A DNA stretch of 64,000 nt from Yersinia kristensenii (GCF_900460525.1 NZ_UHIY01000001.1:1674001-1738000); one strand, 5' to 3'; shown: positions 44,217 to 52,911, counted from the stretch's first letter. Numbers and translations: made by a program. Notes: generated by a model from the sequence alone, not told the origin.

Positions 44217-45743
44217 ATGCCTCATTATTTAACGGCTTTGATTTGTGGATTGCCCTGGTTGTTCACTGCCAGTTGTCAGGCACAAGCGGATGTCGAAACA
44301 ACAAAATGCAGCAATACGGATTTTTCTCAGGTTTTATCCTGTTATAAGGATAAATTATCCAGCGAGCCGCTTATTTACAATTTGCTGAGTCAGGAGAATT
44401 TACCGGGGCTAGAATGGCGTCGTTACCAACTGACTTCTCAACAGTGGGCTCCTGAAAATTTGGTCTCCCCTGCTGCCTGGCAGCATGAGGTGGAGATCTT
44501 TATTCCGAGTGGCAGTACCTCGACACAAGGGCTGGTGGTCATTAATAATGGTATTAACCATGCAACCAGCAAGGTTCCTGCTTCTGGCCCGACTGATTTC
44601 TCCATCGATTCATTGCAAAAAATTGCCCGGCAAACGAATACCGTGGTGATATCAATCAGTACTATTCCCAATCAATATCTTGAATATCAGCAGGATGGCG
44701 ATCCACGCAAGGAGGATTATAGTGTCGCGCGGAGCTGGACTTTATTTATGGATGCACCGGAGTCGCGTTCTACCTTGCCCTTGCAGGTCCCCATGGCTGC
44801 GGCGGTTTCTCAGGCTATGACTATGGCCCAACAAGCTTTGCCGGAAAAAGCATTAGACAGTTTTATTGTCACCGGCCTATCCAAACGGGGTTGGACGACT
44901 TGGCTCACGGCCCTTGCTGATACCCGTGTTGTGGCTATAGTGCCCTTTGTTATTGACCTGCTTGATACCCGCGCTGCATTAGAACATATGTATAAATCTT
45001 ATGGGGGCAATTGGCCCATTGCCTTCGCCCCTTATTATCAGGATGAAATTGATAAAAAGTTGGAGACACCGGGCTTTTCTAAATTGATGCAGATTATTGA
45101 TCCCCTGCAATATATTGGAACTGAGTATCAATCCCGGCTGAGCATTCCGAAATATATTATCAATGCTAGTGGCGATGACTTTTATGTGCCTGATAATACA
45201 GATTTTTATTACGATAAATTACCGGGCGAAAAAATATTGAGGGTGGCGCCCAACTCCAGTCACTATGGTATTAAGGCTTTCAGCGAACAGTCATTGATTC
45301 CCTTTGTTAATCGCCTACGGCAGTCCACGGTCTTGCCGCAAGTGGACAGCAGCATCGGAATGAAAGAAAAAGTGCAAACATTGACGCTAAAGCTGTCCGA
45401 GACGCCGAATAAAGTGTTGCTATGGACTGCGGCAAATAGTGAGGCGCGTGATTTCCGCTATGCCTGTGATGTGCACTACACCGCATTCCCACTGGCGGTA
45501 ACCCCGGAAAATACCCTTGAGATCGCGCTTACTGCACCAGCTTCTGGCTGGCAAGCCACTTTTGTTGAGGTCACTTTCAGTGATGGTTTTGTCGCCACCA
45601 CGCCAGTTTATATCTCACCCAAAGAGAGCTATCCGACGACCGCGCCTCCGATTGGCGGAGCAGCTTGTAAAACATTGCCGGGGCGAAATCTCGTGGTAAT
45701 AGAAAGTGCAGCGCAAATAGATACGACGGTTGGGGTGGGTTGA
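44217..45743 (+). CDS. pqaA: PhoPQ-activated pathogenicity-related protein, PqaA-like
   Basis: 508-residue exported protein of the PqaA family (alpha/beta hydrolase fold). Signal peptide MPHYLTAL...TASCQAQA; either Sec cleavage after AQA or lipidation at Cys20 is possible. Candidate triad: Ser222 in GLSKRG, Asp320 or 321 in SGDDFYVPD and His349 in NSSHYG. The Salmonella relative is PhoP-activated and linked to antimicrobial peptide resistance; substrate unknown. ATG 44217 follows AAAAGGAAAGGG. Symbol by family resemblance only. Confidence 0.8.
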   Translation: MPHYLTALICGLPWLFTASCQAQADVETTKCSNTDFSQVLSCYKDKLSSEPLIYNLLSQENLPGLEWRRYQLTSQQWAPENLVSPAAWQHEVEIFIPSGSTSTQGLVVINNGINHATSKVPASGPTDFSIDSLQKIARQTNTVVISISTIPNQYLEYQQDGDPRKEDYSVARSWTLFMDAPESRSTLPLQVPMAAAVSQAMTMAQQALPEKALDSFIVTGLSKRGWTTWLTALADTRVVAIVPFVIDLLDTRAALEHMYKSYGGNWPIAFAPYYQDEIDKKLETPGFSKLMQIIDPLQYIGTEYQSRLSIPKYIINASGDDFYVPDNTDFYYDKLPGEKILRVAPNSSHYGIKAFSEQSLIPFVNRLRQSTVLPQVDSSIGMKEKVQTLTLKLSETPNKVLLWTAANSEARDFRYACDVHYTAFPLAVTPENTLEIALTAPASGWQATFVEVTFSDGFVATTPVYISPKESYPTTAPPIGGAACKTLPGRNLVVIESAAQIDTTVGVG

Positions 45744-45759
45744 GTGGCTTTTAGGTCAT

Positions 45760-45787
45760 AAAAAAACCCGGCATAGGCCGGGCTTTT
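45760..45787. terminator. Bidirectional terminator between pqaA and lpxP
   Basis: CCCGGC / GCCGGG hairpin flanked by an A7 run on the left and CTTTTC on the right, serving convergent genes. Confidence 0.85.
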
Positions 45788-45805
45788 CATGACGTTACGC
45801 TGTAC

Positions 45806-46726
45806 TTAATAGAGTGACGCTTCACCCACAGGGCGGGTTTTGAAGCGGCGGTGCAACCAAAGATATTGCTCGGGTGCGCGCATGATTTCTTTTTCAATCA
45901 CTTTATTCATGTAACGGGCGGCGGCTAATTCATCATCTATTGGATAATCTTCCAATGCCGGTTGGATAAGCAGGTCATAACCGCTGCCATCTGTTTTGCG
46001 CAGTAGCACTAACGGCAGCAATGCCGGTTTTGCCAGGCGGGCCAACATAAAGGTGCCGCTGGTGGTGGCGGCTTGATCAACGGCAAACAAGGGGGCGAAA
46101 ACACTGCCACGTGGGCCATAATCTTGATCTGGCGCGAACCAAACGGCTTCACCTTTCTTCAGCGCGTGCACCATGCCGCGTAGGTCTTTGCGATCCAACA
46201 TCGCCTTATTGGAGCGCATTCGGCCCCAAGTCTGTACCAATTCCATCACTTTATTATTGTGTGGACGGTACATTGCCATCATCGGCTGACATTGGCCCAT
46301 GACTCGGCCACCCAGTTCCAGCGACATAAAATGTACGCCAATCACCAAGACACCGCGTTTGCCTTCCTGCGCTTTTTTCAGATTATTCAGACCGGAGACG
46401 GTAAACCAGCGCTTGACGCGCGCATCGGGCCAAAACCATGCCATACCTGTTTCCAGTAAGCCCATACCCAAGGATTCAAAATTACCCACAATGGTGCGTT
46501 CGAGGGTGGTTTGGTCCATATCAGGGAAGCACAATTCAAGGTTACGTCGGGCGATGGAAACCCGCCGCTTGAGAAAGCGCATGGAGGTACGCCCGAGCCA
46601 AATCCCCAATTTATTGATCAGCGGGTAGGGCAGTTGGACTAACAGAAACAGTACGCCAAGGCCAAACCAAGTTAGCCAATAGCGTGGGTGGAGCAGTGAA
46701 ATATGGAATTTCTGCGGCTTTATCAT
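45806..46726 (-). CDS. lpxP: Lipid A palmitoleoyltransferase LpxP
   Basis: Inner-membrane acyltransferase that adds palmitoleate to Kdo2-lipid IVA in place of laurate, a cold adaptation. 306 residues, the same as E. coli LpxP. One N-terminal membrane segment, the HX4(D/E) motif HFMSLE (about residues 132-137), and LpxP-type blocks (GRVMGQCQPMMAMYRPHNN, GEAVWFAPDQDYGP) more like LpxP than LpxL. The start at 46726 (MIKPQKF) matches E. coli. An 11-bp inverted repeat lies in its leader or promoter. Confidence 0.92.
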   Translation of the reverse strand: MIKPQKFHISLLHPRYWLTWFGLGVLFLLVQLPYPLINKLGIWLGRTSMRFLKRRVSIARRNLELCFPDMDQTTLERTIVGNFESLGMGLLETGMAWFWPDARVKRWFTVSGLNNLKKAQEGKRGVLVIGVHFMSLELGGRVMGQCQPMMAMYRPHNNKVMELVQTWGRMRSNKAMLDRKDLRGMVHALKKGEAVWFAPDQDYGPRGSVFAPLFAVDQAATTSGTFMLARLAKPALLPLVLLRKTDGSGYDLLIQPALEDYPIDDELAAARYMNKVIEKEIMRAPEQYLWLHRRFKTRPVGEASLY

Positions 46727-47074
46727 ATGAACTCTGTCGTTATGCGTTAAGTGCGAGCCTGTAGCGCATAAGGATATAACTCGATAGCGATACATATCTT
46801 CAGACACCGTAGGTCAATTATCGTTTTCGTGAATACGATAATTGACGCAATATTTACATTAAAAGCGGTGTTCGCGTAGTGAATGGTCACAAAAGAGAGG
46901 CTATCGGTAAGCGAGGTGAGCTTTTCGCGAATTATATCATAACCGTGATAAATGATATAAAAAGATGAATGCCAAAAATGTTGTTTATTGTCCTGCCAGA
47001 CCGCCATTGGGGAAGACCCTCCGCGGATAAAAACACCGCGCTAATGTGACCGCGCGGTGTTCCGTTTGGCATGC
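46727..47074. promoter_or_regulatory. Control region upstream of lpxP
   Basis: 348 bp. It contains an 11-bp perfect inverted repeat, GTCAATTATCG (46813-46823) / CGATAATTGAC (46836-46846), a second 9-bp one, TTATATCAT (46932-46940) / ATGATATAA (46952-46960), and the terminator of the upstream transporter. No credible gene. Confidence 0.6.
47027..47061 (-). terminator. Terminator of the DASS transporter gene
   Basis: AACACCGCGC / GCGCGGTGTT hairpin, then TTTTTAT on the minus strand, 14 bp past the stop. Confidence 0.9.
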
Positions 47075-48487
47075 TTACCAGAAACCCAATACACTCCACC
47101 AGGCGCTACCAATAATCAGCCAGATAGGAATGACCACCAAACTGATCAGAAAACCGATTTTCCACCAGGTAGCTAGCGGGATAAAGTTGCACCCGAACAA
47201 GATTGGCGCGGGGCCACCGGAGTAATGAGTGGTCGCCATATACAGGTTACTGAACATACCAAATACTAGCACCGTCAGCATCGGCGGCGCACCCGCAGCA
47301 ATGGCGATAGAAACGAAAATCGCATACATGGCGCTGATATGGGCAATGGCACTGGCCATCATATAGTGACTGTAATAGTACGCCAGCAGCAGAATACCCA
47401 TCATTGGCACCCAATTCATGCCCTGTACTGAGCCCGCAATGGAGGCACCAAACCAGCTAATGAAGCCCAGTTTATTGAGCTGGCTGGCCAATGTTAGCAG
47501 CACGGCAAACCAAATCACCGTGTGCCATGCTTCTTTCTCGGCAATGACATCATCCCAAGTGAGCGCGCCGCTCAGCAACAGAATAGCCAAGCCAATAAAG
47601 GCGGTCATGGTAGCGTCAATATTCAGCGCGGAACCACACACCCACAAAGTCACCAGTCCAATGAAGACTGATAACACGATCCACTCATTGCGGCTCATCG
47701 GCCCCATTTCTTTCAGTTTCACAAGGGCCAGAGCGCGCATTTCTGGGGTTTTCTTCAGTTCTGGCGGATAAAAGCGATACAGCAGCAACGGAATGACCGC
47801 CAGAGAAATTAAGCCGGGGACAATTGCGGCTAATGCCCAACTGGTCCATGTAATGGTGATTCCCATCTCGCCTGCTAGCTTGGCTATCATTGGGTTACCA
47901 GCCATTGATGTCAGGAACATTGCGCAGGTAATGGCATTGCATTGGAAGATACATTGCACCAGAAAAGCCCCGATCTTGCGTTCGGTTCCACGTTCTGGTG
48001 TGGATTCATAAGCTTCAGATATAGATCGGAACAGCGGGGTGATGATACCGCCGCAGCGGGCGGAGGTTGACGGCATGGCCGGTGCGAACAGCAAGTCAGT
48101 CAGTACCAAACCGTAAGCAAGGCCCAATGAGCTGTGGCCTAACTTACTGATAAATAAGTATCCGACTCGTCGACCAAAGCCTGTTTTAATAAAACCGCGT
48201 GAAATAAAGAAGGCGCAGGCTATCATCCAAATCGTGGGGTCGGCAAAGCCAGCGAGCACTTCTTTGATGCTCAACAAACCGGTGGCTGCAACGACCGTCA
48301 GACTGAATATTGCCATGGCGCCTAATGGATAAGGCGAGAGAATGAGGCCAATAACTGTCGCGGCAAAGACCGCCATGAGGTGCCAGGCACGCGGATCAAC
48401 AGATTCTGGTACTGGACTAAACCAGATACTTATCCCTATTAATAGGATAAGCAGCATTCTTCCTATACGTGTTTTGAATATCGACAT
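47075..48487 (-). CDS. DASS-family anion (dicarboxylate/citrate-type) transporter
   Basis: 470-residue inner-membrane protein of the divalent anion:sodium symporter family, nearest to the CitT/TtdT/SodiT1 antiporter branch. About 12 hydrophobic segments fill the chain. Motifs include APAMPSTSARCGGIITP (about 134-150) and a C-terminal MATTHYSGGPAPILFG. It probably exchanges C4-dicarboxylates, tartrate or citrate for succinate; the substrate cannot be read from sequence. No enzyme genes for these acids adjoin it. Upstream are repeated ACGAAATT motifs. Confidence 0.85.
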   Translation of the reverse strand: MSIFKTRIGRMLLILLIGISIWFSPVPESVDPRAWHLMAVFAATVIGLILSPYPLGAMAIFSLTVVAATGLLSIKEVLAGFADPTIWMIACAFFISRGFIKTGFGRRVGYLFISKLGHSSLGLAYGLVLTDLLFAPAMPSTSARCGGIITPLFRSISEAYESTPERGTERKIGAFLVQCIFQCNAITCAMFLTSMAGNPMIAKLAGEMGITITWTSWALAAIVPGLISLAVIPLLLYRFYPPELKKTPEMRALALVKLKEMGPMSRNEWIVLSVFIGLVTLWVCGSALNIDATMTAFIGLAILLLSGALTWDDVIAEKEAWHTVIWFAVLLTLASQLNKLGFISWFGASIAGSVQGMNWVPMMGILLLAYYYSHYMMASAIAHISAMYAIFVSIAIAAGAPPMLTVLVFGMFSNLYMATTHYSGGPAPILFGCNFIPLATWWKIGFLISLVVIPIWLIIGSAWWSVLGFW

Positions 48488-49075
48488 GATTATTTACCCT
48501 GATGCTATTTTATGTACCGTCATCTTCGCCAGCAAAAATAAGAAAGAGTTAATTTATTGACGCTGTGATTATATGAGATAACTGTATACAGAAAATAACA
48601 GCATCATTTTGATCAAAGTCATTCTTGTATTATACGGAGTGGGAAGGTGCGGTGAGATAAATATATTGTTCTGATCTGAGTAATTCATACGAAATTTGGC
48701 GATTACTCTACTTTATTAATTATATTAGGCGGGATTTTATCTGTTAAAACAACGTAATTTCGCCTTAATACACGAAATTACAGAGCGGAGGAGAGGGGCT
48801 TGCGTAATTTGTACAAATTAAATACATCAGTTAAAAATAATGCATGCGTATAAATTTCGTGCATTAAATATTTTATTAGGGCTGGACAAACGTTTATATT
48901 ATTAAGTATAAGACCTTATTCTCAGTAACAAAAAACCCGCACAAAGGCGGGTTATTTTTATTCAGAATGATTTAACTGCTCAGGGCTATCACCTTCATCG
49001 CTATCGTAAATCATTCCGATATACCTGAATCATTTAAGCTAGAGCTCTCATGATATGGGTATTTATTATTGACTC
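48488..49075. promoter_or_regulatory. Gap between the DASS transporter and the csp array
   Basis: 588 bp, strongly AT-rich. ACGAAATT or its complement occurs four times (48689, 48755, 48772, 48853); two form a 9-bp palindrome GTAATTTCG / CGAAATTAC (48754-48781). A terminator lies at 48934-48960. A further inverted repeat GAATGATTT / AAATCATTC (about 48965-49015) is in the csp 3' end. No gene recognised. Confidence 0.55.
48934..48960. terminator. Terminator at the 3' end of the csp array
   Basis: AACCCGC / GCGGGTT hairpin, with an A7 run on the left (T run on the minus strand) and ATTTTTA on the right. It can end csp transcription from the right. Confidence 0.75.
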
Positions 49076-49288
49076 TTACAGAGCAATAACGTTTGCAGCT
49101 GCTGGGCCTTTAGCGCCATTCTCGATAGAGAACTCCACTTTTTGGCCTTCATCTAAGGTTTTGAAATCATTGCTCTGGATAGCAGAGAAGTGAACGAACA
49201 CATCTTTGCTGCCATCAGCAGGAGTGATGAAACCAAAACCTTTGTCAGCGTTAAACCATTTTACTAAACCAGTCATTTTATTAGACAT
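49076..49288 (-). CDS. Cold shock protein, CspA family (distal copy)
   Basis: 70-residue single-domain RNA chaperone of the CspA family. RNA-binding motifs KGFGFI (RNP1) and VFVHF (RNP2) are intact. Third in transcription order of a three-gene tandem array. The protein differs from the other two at its C-terminus ([10 protein letters not shown] instead of [10 protein letters not shown]). The ATG at 49288 follows AAGGAAG; an upstream in-frame ATG at 49351 lies in the leader. Its 5' leader is nearly identical to that of the middle copy. Related to the Yersinia cspA1/A2 pair. Confidence 0.93.
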   Translation of the reverse strand: MSNKMTGLVKWFNADKGFGFITPADGSKDVFVHFSAIQSNDFKTLDEGQKVEFSIENGAKGPAAANVIAL

Positions 49289-49484
49289 AGAGATACTTCC
49301 TTCAATTATTTTTAATTGCCGCCATAGGCGAGCGAATAGGCTTGGGCACAACTTATGGGGGCACTTAGAAGGAATTTCGCGGAGAAGAGGTATCTGTCTG
49401 ATAACGCTAATACGGGGAACTGCTTTACTAAAACTGCTTGCATAAATGTCACTGTCAACCGGGTACTACTTTCTTCATTTACTT

Positions 49485-49541
49485 GGGGAGCGGCTACACT
49501 GCTCGGGTCTGGCCGTCATCGCTATCGGTAGCCAGCTCCCC
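49485..49541 (-). terminator. Inter-csp hairpin, copy 1
   Basis: GGGGAGC-GGCTAC pairs with GTAGCC-A-GCTCCCC around a loop, just after the middle csp gene. No T run follows, so it may be a leaky terminator or RNA processing site. Confidence 0.6.
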
Positions 49542-49554
49542 TAATCACACTGAA

Positions 49555-49767
49555 TTACAGAGCGACTACGTTTACCGCTGATGGGCCTTTAGCGCCATTC
49601 TCGATAGAGAACTCCACTTTTTGGCCTTCATCTAAGGTTTTGAAATCATTGCTCTGGATAGCAGAGAAGTGAACGAACACATCTTTGCTGCCATCAGCAG
49701 GAGTGATGAAACCAAAACCTTTGTCAGCGTTAAACCATTTTACTAAACCAGTCATTTTATTAGACAT
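49555..49767 (-). CDS. Cold shock protein, CspA family (middle copy)
   Basis: 70 residues, identical to the distal copy except at the extreme C-terminus ([10 protein letters not shown]). Same RNP motifs, ribosome site and start context. Lies between two copies of the GGGGAGC hairpin. Long leaders (over 200 nt) are typical of cspA mRNA, where they sense temperature and stabilise the message in the cold. Confidence 0.93.
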   Translation of the reverse strand: MSNKMTGLVKWFNADKGFGFITPADGSKDVFVHFSAIQSNDFKTLDEGQKVEFSIENGAKGPSAVNVVAL

Positions 49768-49963
49768 AGAGATACTTCCTTCAATTATTTTTAATTGCCG
49801 CCATAGGCGAGCGAATAGGCTTGGGCACAACTTATGGGGGCACTTAGAAGGAATTTCGCGGAGAAGAGGTATCTGTCTGATAACGCTAATACGGGGAACT
49901 GCTTTACTAAAACTGCTTGCATAAATGTCACTGTCAACCGGGTACTACTTTCTTCATTTACTT

Positions 49964-50020
49964 GGGGAGCGGCTACACTGCTCGGGTCTGGCCGTCATCG
50001 CTATCGGTAGCCAGCTCCCC
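49964..50020 (-). terminator. Inter-csp hairpin, copy 2
   Basis: Exact second copy, 479 bp on, of the GGGGAGC-GGCTAC hairpin, directly after the promoter-proximal csp gene. Confidence 0.6.
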
Positions 50021-50033
50021 TAATCACACTGAA

Positions 50034-50246
50034 TTACAGAGCGACTACGTTTACCGCTGATGGGCCTTTAGCGCCGCTCTCGATAGAGAACTCAACTTTT
50101 TGGCCTTCATCTAAGGTTTTGAAATCATTGCTCTGGATAGCAGAGAAGTGAACGAACACATCTTTGCTGCCATCAGCCGGAGTGATGAAACCAAAACCTT
50201 TACCAGCGTCAAACCATTTTACTAAACCAGTCATTTTATTAGACAT
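50034..50246 (-). CDS. Cold shock protein, CspA family (promoter-proximal copy)
   Basis: 70 residues. Same family motifs, but with substitutions DAGKGFGF for NADKGFGF and IESG for IENG, so it is the most diverged of the three. First in transcription order; its leader (50247 onward) is related to, but clearly different from, the two downstream leaders. The older member of the array by this divergence. Confidence 0.93.
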   Translation of the reverse strand: MSNKMTGLVKWFDAGKGFGFITPADGSKDVFVHFSAIQSNDFKTLDEGQKVEFSIESGAKGPSAVNVVAL

Positions 50247-50629
50247 AGAGATACTTCCTTCAATTATTTTTTTGCCACAATAACGTAGCGAACGTGGTCT
50301 GTTTTTCAGAAGATAACTTATTGGGCACTTAGGAGGAGACTCACGGAGAAGGGATATCTATGGATAGCGCTTGAACTGAGGACTGCTTTACTAAAACTGC
50401 TTTCATAAGGTCTGTGTTCCAAACCGATGATGCTATTTAACCACAACACATTCCCCGTGGCAACCTAATATTTGACTGTCATAACTATTGTCAATGGTTT
50501 TTTACGCTAAATGTGAATGAATGGATGTCATTTTAATGTTACAAAACAGACAATTAGACCAATAAAAAAACGGCGCATTTTTTTGCATTCAAGCGCTAAA
50601 TGCCGGGGCGAATCCCCCGGCATTTGAGT
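50247..50629. promoter_or_regulatory. Leader and promoter region of the csp array
   Basis: 383 bp without a gene. The left part is the long leader of the first csp gene. The right part is AT-rich and should carry the cold-shock promoter. The end holds the slyB hairpin. Confidence 0.55.
50598..50625 (-). terminator. Hairpin downstream of slyB
   Basis: 11-bp perfect stem AAATGCCGGGG / CCCCGGCATTT with a 6-nt loop directly after the stop; only a short T run follows. Confidence 0.65.
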
Positions 50630-51100
50630 TTAACGAGGAGAAACTGTCACCGTACCGCTGCGATCGCTGGCAATGATGACGCGTTGGCCTGCGCTGAAAC
50701 GAGTTGGTCCTTGCGCCTGCACAACAACAATGCTGCTGCCATCATCACGACGAATTTCCAGTTGTACACCTTCACTGCGGTTCATTGCACTTTGTACTCC
50801 CTGACCCGCCATACCGCCGGCAACGGCACCACCTGCTGTCGCCAGACTATTACCACGGCCCCCGCCTATAGTATTGCCCAAGAAGCCACCGACTACGGCG
50901 CCGCCAATAGCACCCGCTACGTTATTTTCACTGCCACCTTGAATGGTGACCGGACGTGCGGAAACGATGGTGCCATAAGTGACGGTTTGTACCTGCCGTG
51001 CTTGAGCGGCGGTAAAGGTATCACCCGACGCTGTTCTGTTGTTGGCGCATCCACTTAATACAGTAGCCGCGAGTGCCACGGCAATGATCAGTTTATTCAT
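50630..51100 (-). CDS. slyB: SlyB/Pcp-type outer-membrane lipoprotein
   Basis: 156-residue lipoprotein: signal peptide with lipobox LSGC (Cys18), then a glycine-zipper segment (AGAIGGAVVGGFLGNTIGGG, about 62-81, repeated at 88-102), and a small beta domain. Strongly colinear with E. coli SlyB (155 residues), which stabilises the outer membrane under stress and is PhoP-regulated in Salmonella. The locus is not next to slyA, so it may be a paralogue. ATG follows AGGGG. Confidence 0.88.
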   Translation of the reverse strand: MNKLIIAVALAATVLSGCANNRTASGDTFTAAQARQVQTVTYGTIVSARPVTIQGGSENNVAGAIGGAVVGGFLGNTIGGGRGNSLATAGGAVAGGMAGQGVQSAMNRSEGVQLEIRRDDGSSIVVVQAQGPTRFSAGQRVIIASDRSGTVTVSPR

Positions 51101-51306
51101 AATTAACCCCTAATTATCAGTACAAGTCAGACGTCAGCTAACAATCACCAAAGCTATAGATAGCTGTTAATAATGACTATAGCGTGATAATGATTCATTT
51201 GAGGAGATAAATAATGAGCAGATATAGATATAGGCGAGTTCCTGCTGACTTTTCATGTTACCGTCATGGTTAAATACGGCCCCTTTACATCTTCAGGAAT
51301 GTTGTC

Positions 51307-52878
51307 TTGCTGCGCTCGATGATTTCAACCAAAATTTTCCGTCTCGACTTAGGTCGCTTAATCCTTATTCTGGCTGTCATGAGCGCTTTTGTGACGCTGG
51401 CAAACAGCTTCTATGCCAGTTATCGGGTTCAACGGCAGCTCTTGATCGATAACACCTTGGAAGCTAACCGTGTTTATGCCGCTAAGTTGGCGTCCAGCAC
51501 GGAAATTTTTCTGCGGAGTGCGCAAAAGCAGCTTCACTACAGCAGCATGATCGCCGCAAAACATTTTGATGATCAGGCCGTTCTGAAAGCGGAAACCGCA
51601 CGGCTTAAATATCAGACGGACAGTTTTAACTCGGTGGTGATAACTGATGCCCATGGCATTATCCGCGCTACGTCGCCAGACAGCCTCCAACTCTTGGGGC
51701 ACACTCTCACATCACCAGGGTCGGCGGAGGCACTCAAGCTCCGGCGCCCTATTATCAGCAAGCCATATGTATCAGCAGCTAACAATCTGGTTATCAATAT
51801 ATCGACACCTATTATCACGCCGGATGGCCGCTATCGTGGATACATCGGCGGGACTATCTATCTGCGCAAGCAAAGTATTTTAAATGAGTTACTCGGCGAA
51901 CATTACTACCGCGATGGTTCTTACATTGTGGTACTCGACGGTGATCGGCGCATTCTTTATCACCGGGATGTTAATCGTATCGGGGAGATACTGGAGCCGA
52001 AACCTATCACTGAGGCGGCCAAAAAAAGTGACAATGGCAGCTTGATGGTAACCAGCACCAATGGCGAATCAATGCTGGCGGGCTATGCTGTTGTGGATCA
52101 GTCAGGTTGGGAAATCATTACCCTACGGCCCGAGTCGTCTACCTTGAAGCCACTGGAAGGGTTAATGCTTAAAGGGCTGGCGCACATTGCGCCGCTGGCG
52201 TTACTGACATTGTTGGGCGTTTGGTTATTATCGCGGTTAATTGCTCGCCCATTGTGGTTACTGGCAGGCAGCGCCAATGATATGGATAAGCCGGATATTG
52301 CCAGTAGTATCAAAGAAATTCCCTCATGGTATTTCGAGGCGACGCAGCTTAAACGGGCTTTGTTGATAGGCATCAGTCTGCTGCAAAAGAAAATAGGCAA
52401 ACTGAGGTTTGAAGCTCATACCGACCCTATGACTGGCCTGTATAACCGGCGCGGGCTGGCGACGACGCTCGAACCTATCGCCCAGCTTGGGCAGCATTTT
52501 TCTGTCATTGCACTGGATATTGACCACTTTAAATCAATTAACGACTCTTATGGCCATGATGTCGGTGATGAGGTTATTAAGCAATTGGCAATACAAATTC
52601 GTGATAGCTCCCGTGATAGCGATATTCTGTGCCGCAGTGGTGGTGAAGAGTTTCTGATGTTGCTGCCGGGTACTGTGCCCGATGTTGCTATACAGGTTGC
52701 TAACCGGCTGCGGCACAATGTAGAAATGATGGTGATACCGGGCATCCAACCTATCACGATTTCATTGGGTGTTGCGTTCTGGAATGGGGTCGGGGCACCA
52801 GAGGATGCGCTGAAGCGGGCGGATGAAGCTTTATACCGAGCGAAGCAACAGGGCCGCAATTGGGTAGAAGTTGCCTAA
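51307..52878 (+). CDS. Membrane-bound diguanylate cyclase with Cache sensor
   Basis: Makes cyclic di-GMP from two GTP. 523 residues: membrane helix (about 17-38), periplasmic double-Cache-like sensor (about 40-280), second helix (about 287-312), and GGDEF domain (about 360-523). The active-site motif is GGEEF (445-449), preceded by an intact inhibitory I-site RDSD (436-439), so it should be active and product-inhibited. The TTG start at 51307 sits 6 bp after AGGAA; an ATG at 51319 is too far from it. The ligand is unknown. Neither hmsT nor hmsD by size or context. Confidence 0.88.
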   Translation: MLRSMISTKIFRLDLGRLILILAVMSAFVTLANSFYASYRVQRQLLIDNTLEANRVYAAKLASSTEIFLRSAQKQLHYSSMIAAKHFDDQAVLKAETARLKYQTDSFNSVVITDAHGIIRATSPDSLQLLGHTLTSPGSAEALKLRRPIISKPYVSAANNLVINISTPIITPDGRYRGYIGGTIYLRKQSILNELLGEHYYRDGSYIVVLDGDRRILYHRDVNRIGEILEPKPITEAAKKSDNGSLMVTSTNGESMLAGYAVVDQSGWEIITLRPESSTLKPLEGLMLKGLAHIAPLALLTLLGVWLLSRLIARPLWLLAGSANDMDKPDIASSIKEIPSWYFEATQLKRALLIGISLLQKKIGKLRFEAHTDPMTGLYNRRGLATTLEPIAQLGQHFSVIALDIDHFKSINDSYGHDVGDEVIKQLAIQIRDSSRDSDILCRSGGEEFLMLLPGTVPDVAIQVANRLRHNVEMMVIPGIQPITISLGVAFWNGVGAPEDALKRADEALYRAKQQGRNWVEVA

Positions 52879-52881
52879 TAA

Positions 52882-52911
52882 AAAGGCGTACTCTTTGTAG
52901 AATACGCCTTT
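52882..52911 (+). terminator. Hairpin after the diguanylate cyclase gene
   Basis: AAAGGCGTA / TACGCCTTT inverted repeat 3 bp past the stop, with a weak T tail. Confidence 0.65.

Larger units (their letters stand above)
49105..50062. repeat. Near-perfect tandem repeat of 479 bp covering csp genes and leaders
   Basis: Positions in about 49105-49583 recur 479 bp later, including most of the csp coding sequence, the whole 266-bp leader and the inter-gene hairpin, with virtually no differences by eye. Similarity to the promoter-proximal unit continues in diverged form. Indicates a recent unequal crossover. Confidence 0.9.

Noticed and set aside
46747..47007. 86-codon open frame upstream of lpxP
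   Set aside because: No ribosome site or family resemblance; it overlaps two inverted repeats and low-complexity AT-rich sequence.
49105..50062. 479-bp direct repeats as a possible insertion sequence or integron cassette array
   Set aside because: The repeat is the csp gene plus its leader; there is no transposase, terminal inverted repeat or recombinase.
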